Shown here: in pieces, positions 1-11,009 of the stretch
Layout of the letters: the number at the start of each line of letters is the position of its first letter
How positions within the stretch are numbered: the first letter of the stretch is position 1
Assembly (NCBI GenBank): GCA_947629855.1
Contig: CANRFI010000010.1
Span: 1-27,450, forward strand
DNA length: 27,450 bases
Source of the DNA: an uncultured Clostridia bacterium
Lineage (GTDB): Bacteria > Bacillota_A > Clostridia > TANB77 > CAG-508
Reading direction: 5' to 3'
Notes under the pieces: model-generated
Databases searched by the model: none
The model's input: only the letters and a program-made list of their open reading frames with translations
Told to the model about the DNA's origin: nothing
Translations under genes and position numbers: made by a program

Positions 1-63
1 ACTTATTGCAAAAAAGATTTATATGGAAATGATAGAGTAATTATAACAAAGGTAGGTGATTAA
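1..63 (+). CDS. 3' end of an upstream gene (partial)
   Basis: Frame 1 is open from the window edge to a TAA at 61-63, ending ...DRVIITKVGD, one base before the whiA ATG. Such close spacing suggests translational coupling with whiA. In Firmicutes the gene before whiA is often a YvcK/CofD-like protein, but 20 codons are too few to identify it. Another frame also ends here (TAA at 38-40), so the assignment is tentative. Confidence 0.4.
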   Translation, partial: TYCKKDLYGNDRVIITKVGD

Positions 64-64
64 A

Positions 65-925
65 ATGTCATTTTCTTCTGATATTAAACAAGAATTAAAT
101 AAAAATAGTAATTTAGTAAAAAAAGAAATAGTAAAACAAGAATTAATTGGATATTTAATATCAGCAAATACAAGTGTAATAAATGGAAAAGATATAAAAT
201 TTTCCACTGAAAGTGATTATAACATTAATAGATTTTCTAAATTATTAGATAATTTAAATATAAATCATAAAATTGATATGTCTGGAAAATCATTTGTTAT
301 TACTACAAAAATAAAAAATATAAACTTTATTAATATTAATGAAAATCAAATTTATTTTCAATTAGAAAAAGATTTAAATGAAGAAGGATACAAAGCAATT
401 ATAAGAGGAGCTTTTATGGGATCTGGTTCAATGAATAACCCAGAAAAAGAATATCATTTAGAAATTGATTTAGGAAATAAAAACAATGTAAATAAATTTA
501 AAAATATATTAGAAACGTTAGGAATTACAGTAAAAATATTTCAAACCTCAATTTATATCAAAGAGGGAGAAGAAATATCAAAATTCTTAGCTTTAATTGG
601 TGCAAATCAAGCAGTTATGAAATTCGAAGATATTAGAATTAAAAAAGAAATGAGAGGTCGAGTTAATAGATTAGTAAATTGCAAAACTGCAAATTTAAGT
701 AAAACCATTAATGCTTCAGTAGAACAAATATCAGCCATAAAAAAACTACAAGAAACAGGAAATTTTAGAAAATTAGATGATAATTTAAAAGAAATAGCAT
801 TATTAAGACTAGAAAATCCAGATATGCCGCTTATCGAGTTAGGAAAATTACTAAAAAAACCAATTGGAAAATCAGGAGTAAATTATAGACTAAAAAAAAT
901 AACGGAGATAGCAAATGAAATTTAA
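65..925 (+). CDS. whiA: DNA-binding protein WhiA
   Basis: WhiA-family protein, implicated in Firmicutes in cell division and chromosome segregation and in actinobacteria in sporulation transcription. About 286 aa, slightly shorter than the usual 310-320. The N-terminus MSFSSDIKQEL is the family signature. The middle holds the degenerate homing-endonuclease-like fold (GAFMGSGSMNNP, roughly residues 115-126). The C-terminal helix-turn-helix includes RLENPDMPLIELG and GVNYRLKKI. I chose ATG 65 over GTG 56 because it matches the family N-terminus and has AGGTGA five bases upstream. The end overlaps hemW by 11 bases. No in-frame CGG. Confidence 0.93.
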   Translation: MSFSSDIKQELNKNSNLVKKEIVKQELIGYLISANTSVINGKDIKFSTESDYNINRFSKLLDNLNINHKIDMSGKSFVITTKIKNINFININENQIYFQLEKDLNEEGYKAIIRGAFMGSGSMNNPEKEYHLEIDLGNKNNVNKFKNILETLGITVKIFQTSIYIKEGEEISKFLALIGANQAVMKFEDIRIKKEMRGRVNRLVNCKTANLSKTINASVEQISAIKKLQETGNFRKLDDNLKEIALLRLENPDMPLIELGKLLKKPIGKSGVNYRLKKITEIANEI

Positions 926-2048
926 TGAACTAGGAATATATATACACATTCCATTTTGTAAGCAAAAGTGTTATTATTGTGATTTCATATCTTATGAGAA
1001 TAAATCAAAATGCATGCAAGAGTATATAGAACAAGTAATAGAAGAATTACATCAATATAATTTAAAAGATTATGATGTTACCACAATTTATATAGGAGGT
1101 GGAACACCATCTTTTATTGATAGCAAATATATTGTACAACTATTAAATGAATTAAAAACCAAACTATCAAATAATAAAACAAAATTTGAAGAAATGGAAA
1201 TTACTATAGAAGTTAATCCAGGAACAATTACAAGAAAAAAAGTAGAAGATTATAAAAAGTGTGGAATAAATCGAATTAGTATAGGTCTTCAAAGTACAAA
1301 AAATGAATTATTAAAAGAAATAGGAAGAATTCATACATATGAAGAATTTTTAAAAAGCTATGAAATTATAAAAGAAGTTGGATTTGAAAATATAAATATT
1401 GACTTAATGATAGGATTGCCCAATCAGACAATTCAAGATATAAAGCAAACATTAAAAGAAATAATAAAACTCAACCCAAACCATATAAGTGTATATTCTC
1501 TAATTGTAGAAGAAGGAACAAAATTAGAACAAATGATTAATAGCGGAAATATGTGTTTACCAGAAGAAGAAAAAGAAAGACAGATGTATTGGTATGTAAA
1601 AAATAAATTAGAATTAAACGGATATAAACATTATGAAATATCAAATTTTGCAAAAACAGGAAAAGAATCAAAACACAATTTAAATTGTTGGGAACAAAAA
1701 GAATATATAGGTTTAGGGGTAGCTGCACATTCTTATTTAAATAATATACGTTATTCTAATTCTACATTTAATAATCAAAATAAGTGGGATTTTAGAAATA
1801 AAAAAATAGAAGAAAAACAAACACTTGAAGATAAGAAAAAAGAATATATGTTATTAGGATTAAGAAAAATTGATGGCATAAGTATTCAAAAATTCAAAGA
1901 AAAGTATGGTGAAAATCCTATTTTTTTATATCATAAAGAATTGCAAAAATTAGTACAACAAAATTTACTTCAAATTGATGGAGATAATATTTTATTGACT
2001 AATAAGGGAATTGACTTTGCAAATTTAGTGTGGGAAGAATTTGTATAA
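915..2048 (+). CDS. hemW: HemW-like radical SAM protein
   Basis: Radical SAM protein of the oxygen-independent coproporphyrinogen III oxidase-like family. HemW members are thought to be heme chaperones rather than true oxidases. The SAM/4Fe-4S motif CxxxCxxC is visible near residues 15-22 (CKQKCYYC), followed by the glycine-rich IYIGGGTPS strand, EVNPGT, the conserved GINRISIGLQS and LMIGLPNQT. The C-terminal part contains NCWEQKEYIGLGVAAHSY, as expected for HemW. 377 aa, full length. Start ATG 915 lies inside the end of whiA, with GGAGA eight bases upstream, so the two are probably co-translated. HemW versus a true HemN cannot be settled from sequence alone. Confidence 0.92.
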   Translation: MKFNELGIYIHIPFCKQKCYYCDFISYENKSKCMQEYIEQVIEELHQYNLKDYDVTTIYIGGGTPSFIDSKYIVQLLNELKTKLSNNKTKFEEMEITIEVNPGTITRKKVEDYKKCGINRISIGLQSTKNELLKEIGRIHTYEEFLKSYEIIKEVGFENINIDLMIGLPNQTIQDIKQTLKEIIKLNPNHISVYSLIVEEGTKLEQMINSGNMCLPEEEKERQMYWYVKNKLELNGYKHYEISNFAKTGKESKHNLNCWEQKEYIGLGVAAHSYLNNIRYSNSTFNNQNKWDFRNKKIEEKQTLEDKKKEYMLLGLRKIDGISIQKFKEKYGENPIFLYHKELQKLVQQNLLQIDGDNILLTNKGIDFANLVWEEFV

Positions 2049-2128
2049 AAATAGCAAATTTTACGAGTGCAAGAAGAAAGCGAAGAATATAAAAAAGCAT
2101 TTTATGAAAATTGTAAATAAAAAGAAAA

Positions 2129-2187
2129 AATGTTCGCAAAAAGTATTGACAATTTTAAAAATTGAAGATACAATAAAAGCGAACATT
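2129..2187 (+). promoter_or_regulatory. recN promoter flanked by a 9-bp inverted repeat
   Basis: A consensus sigma-A promoter, TTGACA (2146-2151), 17-bp spacer, TACAAT (2169-2174), is bracketed by AATGTTCGC (2129-2137) and its exact reverse complement GCGAACATT (2179-2187). The arms contain GTTCG and CGAAC, the half-sites of the Gram-positive LexA box, but they are 41 bp apart rather than 4. The right arm lies about where transcription should begin. Confidence 0.65.
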
Positions 2188-2216
2188 TTTTTAGTATAAA
2201 TTTTGGAGGTAAATAT

Positions 2217-3848
2217 ATGATAACAACACTACACATAAAAAACATAGGAATAATAGAAGACATAACAATTGACTTTAATAAAGGATTAAATGTATTAACA
2301 GGAGAAACAGGAGCAGGAAAAACACTAATAATAGATTCTCTTCAAATAATATCAGGAGGAAGATTTTCAAAAGAAATGATCCGTAAAGGAGAAGATTATT
2401 CTTTTGTAGAACTATGCATATATGAACCAAAAGAAGAAAACTCTATTGATGGAAACATTATTATATCTAGAGAAATAAACTTAAATGGCAAAAATATGTG
2501 TAAAATAAATGGAAGAATGGTAACAGTAAATGAACTAAAGGAATTTATGAGCAAATTTATAGAGATTCACGGACAGAATGAAAATCAAAATTTATTAGAA
2601 AATAAAATGCATTTAAATTATTTAGATAACTTTATAGGAGAAAAAATTTTAAATAAAAAGCAAGAATATTTTAATCTATTTGAAAAATATTGCAACATAA
2701 AACAAGAGCTAAAAAACAATTATGGTGACGAAAAAGAAAGACAAAGAAAACTAGATTTATTGCAATATCAAGTAAATGAAATAGAACAAGCAAATCTAAA
2801 AATCGGAGAAGAAAAAGAATTAGAAGAAAAAAGAAAAATAATATTAAACTCAGAAAAAATAACTAAAAATTTAAAAGAAGCGGATAATTTAATATCTGAA
2901 AATGGAGTAGACAGTATTAGTATGGCAATAAAAGCATTAGAAAACATTGAAACAATTGACGAAAAATATGAAAAAATAGTAAGCAATTTAAAAAGCATTT
3001 ATTATGAATTACAAGAAATAGCAAGAGATGTAAACAACAGCAAAGAAAATATGGATTTTGATGAAGAAGAAAGAAACTATATAGAAGAAAGATTAGATTT
3101 AATTTATTCATTAAAAAGAAAATATGGAAACACAATAGAAGAAATGCTAAAATATAATGATGAAATAAAAGAAGAAATAGAACGAATTTCGAATTTAGAA
3201 GAATATAATTCAAAATTAATAAAAGAGCAAAAAGAAATAGAAGAGAAAATGGAAAGTTTAGCAGAGCAAATACATAAAATAAGGAAACAAAATGCAATTA
3301 TTTTAAGCGAAAAAATAAATCAAGAGTTAGAAGAATTAGAAATGCAAAATGCAAAAATAAATATAAAAGTTCAATATATAGAAAATGAATTTTTAAAAAC
3401 AGGAAAAGATGATGTAAAATTTTTCATTACAACAAATAAAGGTGAAGAAGAAAAAGAATTATCTAAAATAGCCTCAGGAGGAGAAATGTCAAGAACTATG
3501 CTTGCAATTAAGAAAGTACTTGCAGATACAGACAAAATTCCAGTTATGGTATTTGATGAAATTGATACAGGCATTAGTGGTAAAGCTGCTAATTCAGTTT
3601 CAACTAAGTTAAAAATGATAGCGAAAACTCATCAAGTTATGTGTATATCACATTTACCTAATATTGCAGCAATGGCAGACTTTAATTATTTCATTAGTAA
3701 AGAAGTTAATCAAAATAGAACAAGAACACAAATAAAATTACTAAAAGAAAATGAAGTAATAGAAGAAATCGCAAGAATTTCTTCAGGAGAGATTAATGAA
3801 ATAAGCATTAAATATGCAAATGAATTAAGAAGTAAAAAAGCATCATAG
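2217..3848 (+). CDS. recN: DNA repair protein RecN
   Basis: SMC-like ATPase acting early in double-strand-break repair, 543 aa (family usually 550-575). Walker A is GETGAGKT near residue 30, with the HGQNENQNLL segment near 120. A long Lys/Glu-rich coiled coil spans roughly residues 150-390. The C-terminal ATPase lobe has the ABC signature IASGGEMSR and Walker B VMVFDEIDTGISG, followed by CISHLPNIAAMAD. A strong GGAGG site precedes ATG 2217. It has its own promoter and terminator, so it is probably monocistronic. recN is damage-inducible in many bacteria, which fits the operator-like repeat around the promoter. No in-frame CGG. Confidence 0.96.
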   Translation: MITTLHIKNIGIIEDITIDFNKGLNVLTGETGAGKTLIIDSLQIISGGRFSKEMIRKGEDYSFVELCIYEPKEENSIDGNIIISREINLNGKNMCKINGRMVTVNELKEFMSKFIEIHGQNENQNLLENKMHLNYLDNFIGEKILNKKQEYFNLFEKYCNIKQELKNNYGDEKERQRKLDLLQYQVNEIEQANLKIGEEKELEEKRKIILNSEKITKNLKEADNLISENGVDSISMAIKALENIETIDEKYEKIVSNLKSIYYELQEIARDVNNSKENMDFDEEERNYIEERLDLIYSLKRKYGNTIEEMLKYNDEIKEEIERISNLEEYNSKLIKEQKEIEEKMESLAEQIHKIRKQNAIILSEKINQELEELEMQNAKINIKVQYIENEFLKTGKDDVKFFITTNKGEEEKELSKIASGGEMSRTMLAIKKVLADTDKIPVMVFDEIDTGISGKAANSVSTKLKMIAKTHQVMCISHLPNIAAMADFNYFISKEVNQNRTRTQIKLLKENEVIEEIARISSGEINEISIKYANELRSKKAS

Positions 3849-3856
3849 ATAGTATG

Positions 3857-3885
3857 AAGGAAGTGTTTTTAATACACTTCCTTTT
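3857..3885 (+). terminator. Terminator after recN
   Basis: A perfect 10-bp stem, AAGGAAGTGT pairing with ACACTTCCTT, with a 7-base loop and followed by T residues, lies directly downstream of the recN stop. Confidence 0.85.
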
Positions 3886-3889
3886 AGAA

Positions 3890-3919
3890 TTGCATAAATT
3901 TAATAAAAATGGATAAAAT
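3890..3919 (+). promoter_or_regulatory. Possible eno promoter
   Basis: TTGCAT (3890-3895), an 18-bp spacer and TAAAAT (3914-3919) lie between the recN terminator and eno. The match is moderate and the implied leader before the GGAGAG ribosome site is very short. Confidence 0.4.
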
Positions 3920-3941
3920 AGGAAAAGGAAGGAGAGAAAAA

Positions 3942-5216
<1,275 letters not shown>

Positions 5217-5222
5217 AAAATA

Positions 5223-5257
5223 AAAGTGTCAGATTAAATTATCTGACACTTTATTTT
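5223..5257. terminator. Bidirectional terminator between eno and the LPXTG gene
   Basis: A perfect 12-bp stem, AAAGTGTCAGAT (5223-5234) and ATCTGACACTTT (5241-5252), has a 6-base loop, a T-rich tract on the right and an A-rich tract on the left. It can end transcripts arriving from both convergent genes. Confidence 0.85.
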
Positions 5258-6628
5258 TTAGTGTGTATCTTTATAAAAATGTATCAATTTTATACTAGAG
5301 AAAACAACTAATATAGTAGCTAATACAGAAAATCCAATAAATGCAATTGTACCTGTTTGAGGTAAAACAGCAGGTGGTTCTGATAATTTTAATTTTGGAG
5401 TTATATCTGATGTTTCAGATTCAATTTTATCATTTAAACCAGTATAACTAATGTCTACTTTTTGGTTTGTATCTAATAGTTTATCAACAATAGCAGAATC
5501 AAAATCTTCTTTTAACTTTAATTTATATTCAACAGTAGCTGTTTCACCTACATCTAATTTTGGTATTGTCCAAGTAATTGAATTATTTGTTTTATCTACA
5601 CTTGCAGAAATTGTTCCAATACTTGCTTTTGAAACATATGAAAAATCAAAATTATCTATAATTTCCTTTGGAAAATAATCTACAACTTTTATATTTTCTA
5701 ATGACTTTGATTTAGGAACTAATGAATTGTAAATATCACTTGTTATGGTTTGTTCTATTTCAGAGTCTGTAATATAATAGAAAGCACCAAAATTTGGTTT
5801 TTCTGAAGTTCCAAATAAGTCTTCAATATATTTACCGTAAGTATATTCTGTACTAGGAATATTAGCTTTATCATCTTCTATACCAGAAAGAAGAGTAATT
5901 ACTTTAACTCCAGCAGAAACAATAGAATCATATTCTGCCTTTGTATTAGATATAGTAGTTTCATTATATACTACTTCATTTCTATCTAATACAACATTAG
6001 GAATTCCATCTGTTAAAACAATAAGATATTTATTTGTATCTTCTTTTGAAAATAATTGTTTTCCCATATTTAATCCAGCTTGTAAGTTAGTATAAGATGC
6101 GACAGTGTCTTCTACATAGGTAATAGCATCAATAGATTTTGTTAAAGTAGAAACATCAGATGTTAATTCACTAAGTAATGTAGCATCATTTTTTGTACCT
6201 AAAGTAATAAAACCTTCATCATTTTTTTCAGAAGAAGAAGAGAAACTAACAGTACCTACTTTTAAATTATCATTATTTTCTAATAATTTGGTAATAAAGG
6301 TCTTTGCAGAAGACTTTACTAAATCTCCTCTTGTTACGTTGTCAGAAGTTGATTGCTTCATACTATTTGAATTATCAATAACAAGAACGACTTCACCAGT
6401 AGGTTGTAATAATTTTTCTTCATTTGTAACCTTTAATTGTAATGTAACTTCCTTGTTTGCTAAATTTTTATTAATTAATTGTTTTTGGAATTTTGAGCTT
6501 TCTCCTATTTCAATTGTACAAACAGGTTCTTCCACAACTTCCATAGTAACAGTTGAATATGATGCTAAAGAAACATTTGCAATCATAATAACAATTAAAA
6601 ACAATCCTATTAAAATTCTGTTCTTCAT
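5258..6628 (-). CDS. LPXTG-anchored von Willebrand factor A surface protein
   Basis: Predicted cell-wall protein of 456 aa. An N-terminal signal peptide (MKNRILIGLFLIVIMIANVS, residues 1-20) precedes a vWA domain whose metal-ion site is visible as VIDNSNS (DxSxS, about residues 84-90), with LIVLTDGIPN further on. After it comes a domain ending EYKLKLKED that resembles the beta-sandwich regions of pilin-like adhesins. The C-terminus has the sortase signal LPQTG, a hydrophobic segment and a basic tail (HFYKDTH). vWA-LPXTG proteins are often adhesins or tip pilins; no sortase or partner pilin is in the window, so the ligand is unknown. AAGGAG lies before the ATG at 6628. No in-frame CGG. Confidence 0.9.
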   Translation of the reverse strand: MKNRILIGLFLIVIMIANVSLASYSTVTMEVVEEPVCTIEIGESSKFQKQLINKNLANKEVTLQLKVTNEEKLLQPTGEVVLVIDNSNSMKQSTSDNVTRGDLVKSSAKTFITKLLENNDNLKVGTVSFSSSSEKNDEGFITLGTKNDATLLSELTSDVSTLTKSIDAITYVEDTVASYTNLQAGLNMGKQLFSKEDTNKYLIVLTDGIPNVVLDRNEVVYNETTISNTKAEYDSIVSAGVKVITLLSGIEDDKANIPSTEYTYGKYIEDLFGTSEKPNFGAFYYITDSEIEQTITSDIYNSLVPKSKSLENIKVVDYFPKEIIDNFDFSYVSKASIGTISASVDKTNNSITWTIPKLDVGETATVEYKLKLKEDFDSAIVDKLLDTNQKVDISYTGLNDKIESETSDITPKLKLSEPPAVLPQTGTIAFIGFSVLATILVVFSSIKLIHFYKDTH

Positions 6629-6706
6629 AAAATCACTCCTTAAAATTTTATTTCAATTATATTTTAACACAAAAATAAAAATATACAACACTTTTATTAA
6701 AAACAC

Positions 6707-6735
6707 TTGTAAAAAAATTTTAAATATGATATAAT
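6707..6735 (+). promoter_or_regulatory. Promoter of the T-box-pheS-pheT operon
   Basis: TTGTAA (6707-6712), a 17-bp spacer and a perfect TATAAT (6730-6735), just upstream of the T-box leader. Confidence 0.75.
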
Positions 6736-6741
6736 AATAAT

Positions 6742-7006
6742 CGTGATTAAAATAGAACCAATTAAAAAGCAAAGTAAATATATTAAAAATTATATGCAAA
6801 GAGAAGATGAACGCGTGGCTGAAATTCATCTCATATAAAATATATTGAAATTTCACTTTTTAGGTCTTTTTCCGAAATAATAGTAAGAAAAAGCGGTCAG
6901 TACCGTTAAAACGAAAATGAGGTTAAGTTTAAAAAACTAATAAAATTAGGTGGTACCACGAAAGATAGCCATTTCGTCCTAAGAACAAGGATTGAAATGG
7001 CTTTTT
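6742..7006 (+). promoter_or_regulatory. T-box leader (tRNA-Phe sensing) of pheST
   Basis: The conserved T-box core AGGTGGTACCACG (6948-6960) is present. Its TGGT can pair with a tRNA ending ACCA. It is followed by a terminator stem, AGCCATTTC (6967-6975) with GAAATGGCT (6994-7002), then T residues. A Stem I-like region occupies about 6780-6900, and TTC at 6852-6854, followed by a purine, is a plausible Phe specifier. In this class uncharged tRNA pairs with specifier and T-box and favours the antiterminator. The specifier position is my inference from partial folding by eye. Confidence 0.88.
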
Positions 7007-7025
7007 GTATGAAAAAGGAGGAATT

Positions 7026-8046
7026 ATGAAAGAACAAATTGAAAAAATCAAAAAAAATTCATTACAGGAAATAAATAACTGTAAAGAAGAGAAACTTCTA
7101 AATGACTTAAAAGTAAAATATTTGGGCAAAAAAGGAGAATTAACAGCAGTATTAAGAGGAATGGGAGCTTTATCACCAGAAGAAAGACCAATTATTCGGG
7201 AGCCTAGTAAATCAAGTTAGAGATGAATTAGAAGAATTAATAAGTCAAAAAGAAAAAGAATTTCAAAAAGAAAAATTAAGAAAACAATTAGAAAATGAGA
7301 ATATAGATGTAACTGAGCCAAGTAAAAAAACAAGCTTAGGATCATTACACCCAATTACTCAAATTATTGATGAAGTAGAAGAAATTTTCTTAGGAATGGG
7401 GTACCAAATAGCAGATGGTCCAGAGGTAGAAAAAGCGATATATAATTTTGATAAATTAAATACACCACCAGATCATCCAGCAAGAGATTTACAAGATACA
7501 TTTTACATAACGGATGATATTGTACTAAGAAGCCAAACATCACCTGTTCAAGCAAGAGTAATGGAAAATCAAAAACCACCAATTAAAATTATTTGTCCAG
7601 GTGCAGTTTATCGTTCAGATAGTGTAGATGCTACACATTCACCAGTATTCCATCAAATAGAGGGATTAGTAGTAGATAAAAATATATCTATGACAGATTT
7701 AAAAGGAACTTTAGAAACATTTGCAAAAAAATGCTTAGGAGAAAATACAAAAATTAGATTTAGACCACATCATTTTCCATTTACAGAGCCAAGTGCAGAA
7801 GCAGATGTATCTTGCTTTGTATGTGGAGGAAAAGGTTGTAAAGTGTGCAAACAAGAAGGATGGATTGAACTTTTAGGATGTGGAATGGTTCATCCAAATG
7901 TGTTAAAAAATTGTGGAATTGATCCAGAAGAATACTCAGGATTTGCTTTTGGATTTGGCGTAGAAAGAATTGCAATGGCAAAATTCGGAATTGATGATAT
8001 GAGATTATTATTTGAAAATGATGTAAGATTTTTAAAACAATTTTAG
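7026..8046 (+). CDS. pheS: Phenylalanyl-tRNA synthetase alpha subunit, one CGG +1 frameshift site
   Basis: Catalytic subunit of the (alpha-beta)2 class II enzyme charging tRNA-Phe. The frame breaks at C7197. Skipping that C joins the N-terminal coiled coil (residues 1-57, ending EERPII) to [13 protein letters not shown] and gives 339 aa, close to the usual 340-345. Downstream are [14 protein letters not shown], motif 2 around [29 protein letters not shown], the Cys-rich [22 protein letters not shown] and motif 3 GFGVERIAM. The restored Gly58 is conserved in the family. The zero frame stops seven codons after the CGG. Start ATG 7026 has GGAGG six bases upstream. Controlled by the T-box leader. 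Confidence 0.94.
7197..7199 (+). other. +1 frameshift site, pheS
   Basis: ATT-CGG-GAG; skipping C7197 gives Ile57-Gly58 (GGG)-Ser. This is the only site of the form CGGG. Confidence 0.92.
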
Positions 8047-8135
8047 AATTTTTTGAATGTTTTGTGATAATATCAAAAAACTAATGTAGTTTTGAATAAA
8101 TTAATTAAAAATTTAGTTAATTAAGGAGTGTAAAA

Positions 8136-8450
8136 ATGGGATTATTTAAGAGAAAAGTATTTAGAGAAGATAAAAGTTATGAAATATCAGAAGCTTTAAA
8201 CATATTAGAAATATTAAAAGGAAAAGGGTTAATGGATAACTATACATTAGAGCCAGATGAAAATCAAAGTGGAAAATATAAATTTATTGCTCTTGAAAAA
8301 AGTAAAGAAAAAGAAGAGAGAATAAGAAGAAATGCAGAACAAAAAAGAGCTTTCTATGGTAGAGTAAATGTTGATGAACAACATAGAAATACTACAATCA
8401 TACCTAATGATAATTTAAATTATAGAGATTCTCAAAGCTCGATAAGATAA
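8136..8450 (+). CDS. Hypothetical protein encoded between pheS and pheT
   Basis: A 104-aa protein that I do not recognise. The N-terminus MGLFKRKVFREDKSYEI is basic, the centre is likely helical (ALNILEILKGKGLMD), then comes a Lys/Glu-rich stretch (EKSKEKEERIRRNAEQKR) and a polar, probably disordered tail rich in Asn, Arg and Ser. No signal peptide or membrane segment. A clear AAGGAG lies eight bases before ATG 8136 and codon use matches the neighbours, so it looks real. It sits 89 bases after pheS and 28 before pheT, in a pair that is normally adjacent. Co-transcription under the T-box is likely; its role is unknown. Confidence 0.75.
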   Translation: MGLFKRKVFREDKSYEISEALNILEILKGKGLMDNYTLEPDENQSGKYKFIALEKSKEKEERIRRNAEQKRAFYGRVNVDEQHRNTTIIPNDNLNYRDSQSSIR

Positions 8451-8478
8451 TAAAATAAATTGAAAAGGAGAAAAAAAG

Positions 8479-10882
8479 ATGAAGGCAAGTGTTGAATGGT
8501 TAAAAGATTATTGTGATATTGATGTAGATGTAACTACATTAGGAAATATTTTAACAATGACAGGTTCAAAAGTAGAAACTATTGATCAATTAGGAAATGA
8601 CATAAAAAATGTTGTAGTTGGAAAAATTTTAGAAATAAAAAAGCATCCGGATGCTGATAAATTAGTTGTAACAAAAGTAGATGTAGGAAGTGAAATAATT
8701 CAAATTGTTACAGGTGCTAAAAATATTAAAGAAGGAGATATAATACCAGTTGCTAAAGATGGAGCAGATTTGCCAAGAGGAGTTAAAATAAAAACAGGAA
8801 AACTTAGAGGAATAGACTCTTGCGGTATGATGTGTTCTATTGGTGAACTAAACTTAACTCTTAACGATTATCCAAATCAAATTGAAGATGGTATTATGAT
8901 TTTAGATAAAAGTTTAGAAAAAGACTTAGGAAAAGATATAGTAGAAGTTTTGGACTTAAAAGAAGATGTAATTGATTTTGAAATTACTTCTAACAGACCA
9001 GACTGCTTATCCATAGAAGGATTAGGAAGAGAAACAGCAGTATCATTAAATAAACCATTCAAAAATCCAAGAAAAAACATTGATGAGTTAAAAATAGATA
9101 ATAAAAAAGAAATAGAAGGGCTAAAAGTAGATATTACAGCTCCAGATTTATGCTATCGTTATATTGCAAGAGTTGTTAAAAATGTTAAAATTGGGCCATC
9201 TCCTAAATGGATGATAAAAAGACTAAAAGCCTGTGGAGTAAGATCTATTAACAATATTGTAGATATTACAAACTATGTTATGTTAGAATTAGGCCAACCA
9301 ATGCATGCTTTTGACATTAATTCAATAGAAGGAAAACATATAACAGTAAGAAGAGCAAAAAATGGTGAAAAAATAATAACTTTAGATGAACAAGAAAGGT
9401 TATTAAATGAAAACAATCTAGTAATTGCTGATGAAAAGAAAGCTGTAGCAATTGCAGGAGTAATGGGAGGACTAAATTCAGAAATTGAAGAAACCACAAA
9501 AACAGTTGTATTTGAGTCAGCAGTATTTAATGGAGGAAGCGTTAGAAAAACTGCTAAAAGTGTAGGACTTAGAACAGAAGCATCATCAAGATTCGAAAAA
9601 GGATTATCTTCTGAAAATGCCTTAAGAGCAGTAAATCGTGCAGTAGAATTAGTAGAACTAATTGGTGCAGGAGAAATAGTAGATGGAAAAATAGATGTTT
9701 ATCCAACTAAACAAAAAATAAACAAAATAAAATTAGATGTAGAAAAAATAAATAATCTATTAGGAACAAAATTATCAAAACAAGAGATGGTAAACATATT
9801 AGAAAAATTAGATATCAAAGTTGATGGTGATAGTGTTATAAGTCCATACTTTAGAATGGATTTAGAATTTGTAGCAGATATTGCAGAAGAAATTCGGACG
9901 TTTTTATGGATATGACAAATTAGCTTCTACATTAATAAAAGCAGATACAACATTAGGAATTAGAAATAAAGAACAAACAATTCAAAAGAAAACAAAAGAA
10001 GTATTAGTAAATAGTGGATTTTCAGAAATTTATACATATGGATTTGTAAGTGAAAAGGACTTGGAATTATCTAACATAGATAGTAAAATAAAAAAATATG
10101 CAATTACTTTAAAAAACCCATTAAGTGATGAATACAAATTAATGAGACCATCTACAATACCAAGTATGTTGCAAATTTTAGCAATAAATGCTAATAAAAA
10201 GAACCAAAATGTAAAATTATTTGACCTATCTAGAAGCTATAGAAATATTACGCAGGAAGTAGAAAAAGGAGAAGTTCCACTTCAAGAAAATATTTTAACA
10301 ATCGGAATGTATGGAGATGATGTAGATTTCTATACATTAAAAGGAGTAATAGAAAATATATTAGAAGCAATTAATATTCTTTACTATGATGTAGAAAAAG
10401 AAACACAAAATTCTTCTTATCATCCAGGAAGATGTGCAAATATAAAGATAGGAACAGATGTTGTTGCAATATTTGGAGAGGCAAATCCAGAAGTTTTAGA
10501 TAATTATATGATTTCTAGAAGAGCATATCTAGCGGAAGTCAACTTAAGTAAATTAACTAAATATTCAAAAACAGCAAAAAAATATGTAGAAGTTCCTAAA
10601 TTTCCAGCAGTTGAAAGAGACATTGCAATTATTATAGATGAAGATGTGGAAGTTGGAAAAATTGAAAAATTAGTTAAGAACAAAGCAAAAAAATTATTAG
10701 AAAGTATAAAATTATTTGATATTTATAGAAGTGAAAAACTAGGAGCAAACAAAAAAAGTGTTGCATATTCTTTAATTTTTAGAGATAAGAACAAAACATT
10801 AAGTGATGATGAAGTAAATACTTTGATGGATTTTATTATTTCTGAATTAGAGAAAAAATTTGGAGCAGAGCTAAGAAAATAA
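8479..10882 (+). CDS. pheT: Phenylalanyl-tRNA synthetase beta subunit, one CGG +1 frameshift site
   Basis: Large subunit carrying tRNA-binding and Phe editing domains. The frame is broken once, at C9895. Removing it yields 800 aa, the family's usual size. Order of domains: N-terminal MKASVEWLKDYCDIDVD; EMAP/OB-like tRNA-binding region with KKHPDADKLVVTKVDVG; B3/B4 editing region with EITSNRPDCLSIEGLGRE, NNIVDITNYVMLELGQPMHA and SRFEKGLS; B5 ending DIAEEI-GRFYGYDKL (dash marks the shift); then the synthetase-like core and the C-terminal FDX-CBD domain (KFPAVERDIAIIIDEDV). The zero frame stops at TGA within seven codons of the CGG. Without the shift the product would lose the core that contacts PheS. 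GGAG lies ahead of ATG 8479. Confidence 0.94.
9895..9897 (+). other. +1 frameshift site, pheT
   Basis: ATT-CGG-A; skipping C9895 gives Ile472-Gly473-Arg-Phe-Tyr-Gly-Tyr. The zero frame stops seven codons on. Confidence 0.92.
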
Positions 10883-10899
10883 AAAATCTTTAAAAACAC

Positions 10900-10928
10900 T
10901 TGACAAATCAAAAAAAATAGTGTAAAGT
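10900..10928 (+). promoter_or_regulatory. Promoter of the ylxM-ffh-rpsP operon
   Basis: Perfect TTGACA (10900-10905), 17-bp spacer, TG-extended TAAAGT (10923-10928), directly after the pheT stop. Confidence 0.75.
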
Positions 10929-11009
10929 ATATTAGCATTACAAAATAAAAATTTCAATTTTTATATCAAGGATTAAATGGAAACTTTCCAAAGAAAAGAG
11001 GTAGTAGTT

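Noticed and set aside
2067..2120. A 17-codon GTG-initiated frame between hemW and recN
   Set aside because: It has no clear ribosome site and is too short to judge; it may be the remnant of a longer gene.
2917..3297. Long minus-strand open frames opposite recN, and similar antisense frames elsewhere
   Set aside because: They are Leu/Phe-rich mirror images of Lys/Glu-rich coding sequence in an AT-rich genome, without ribosome sites or homology.
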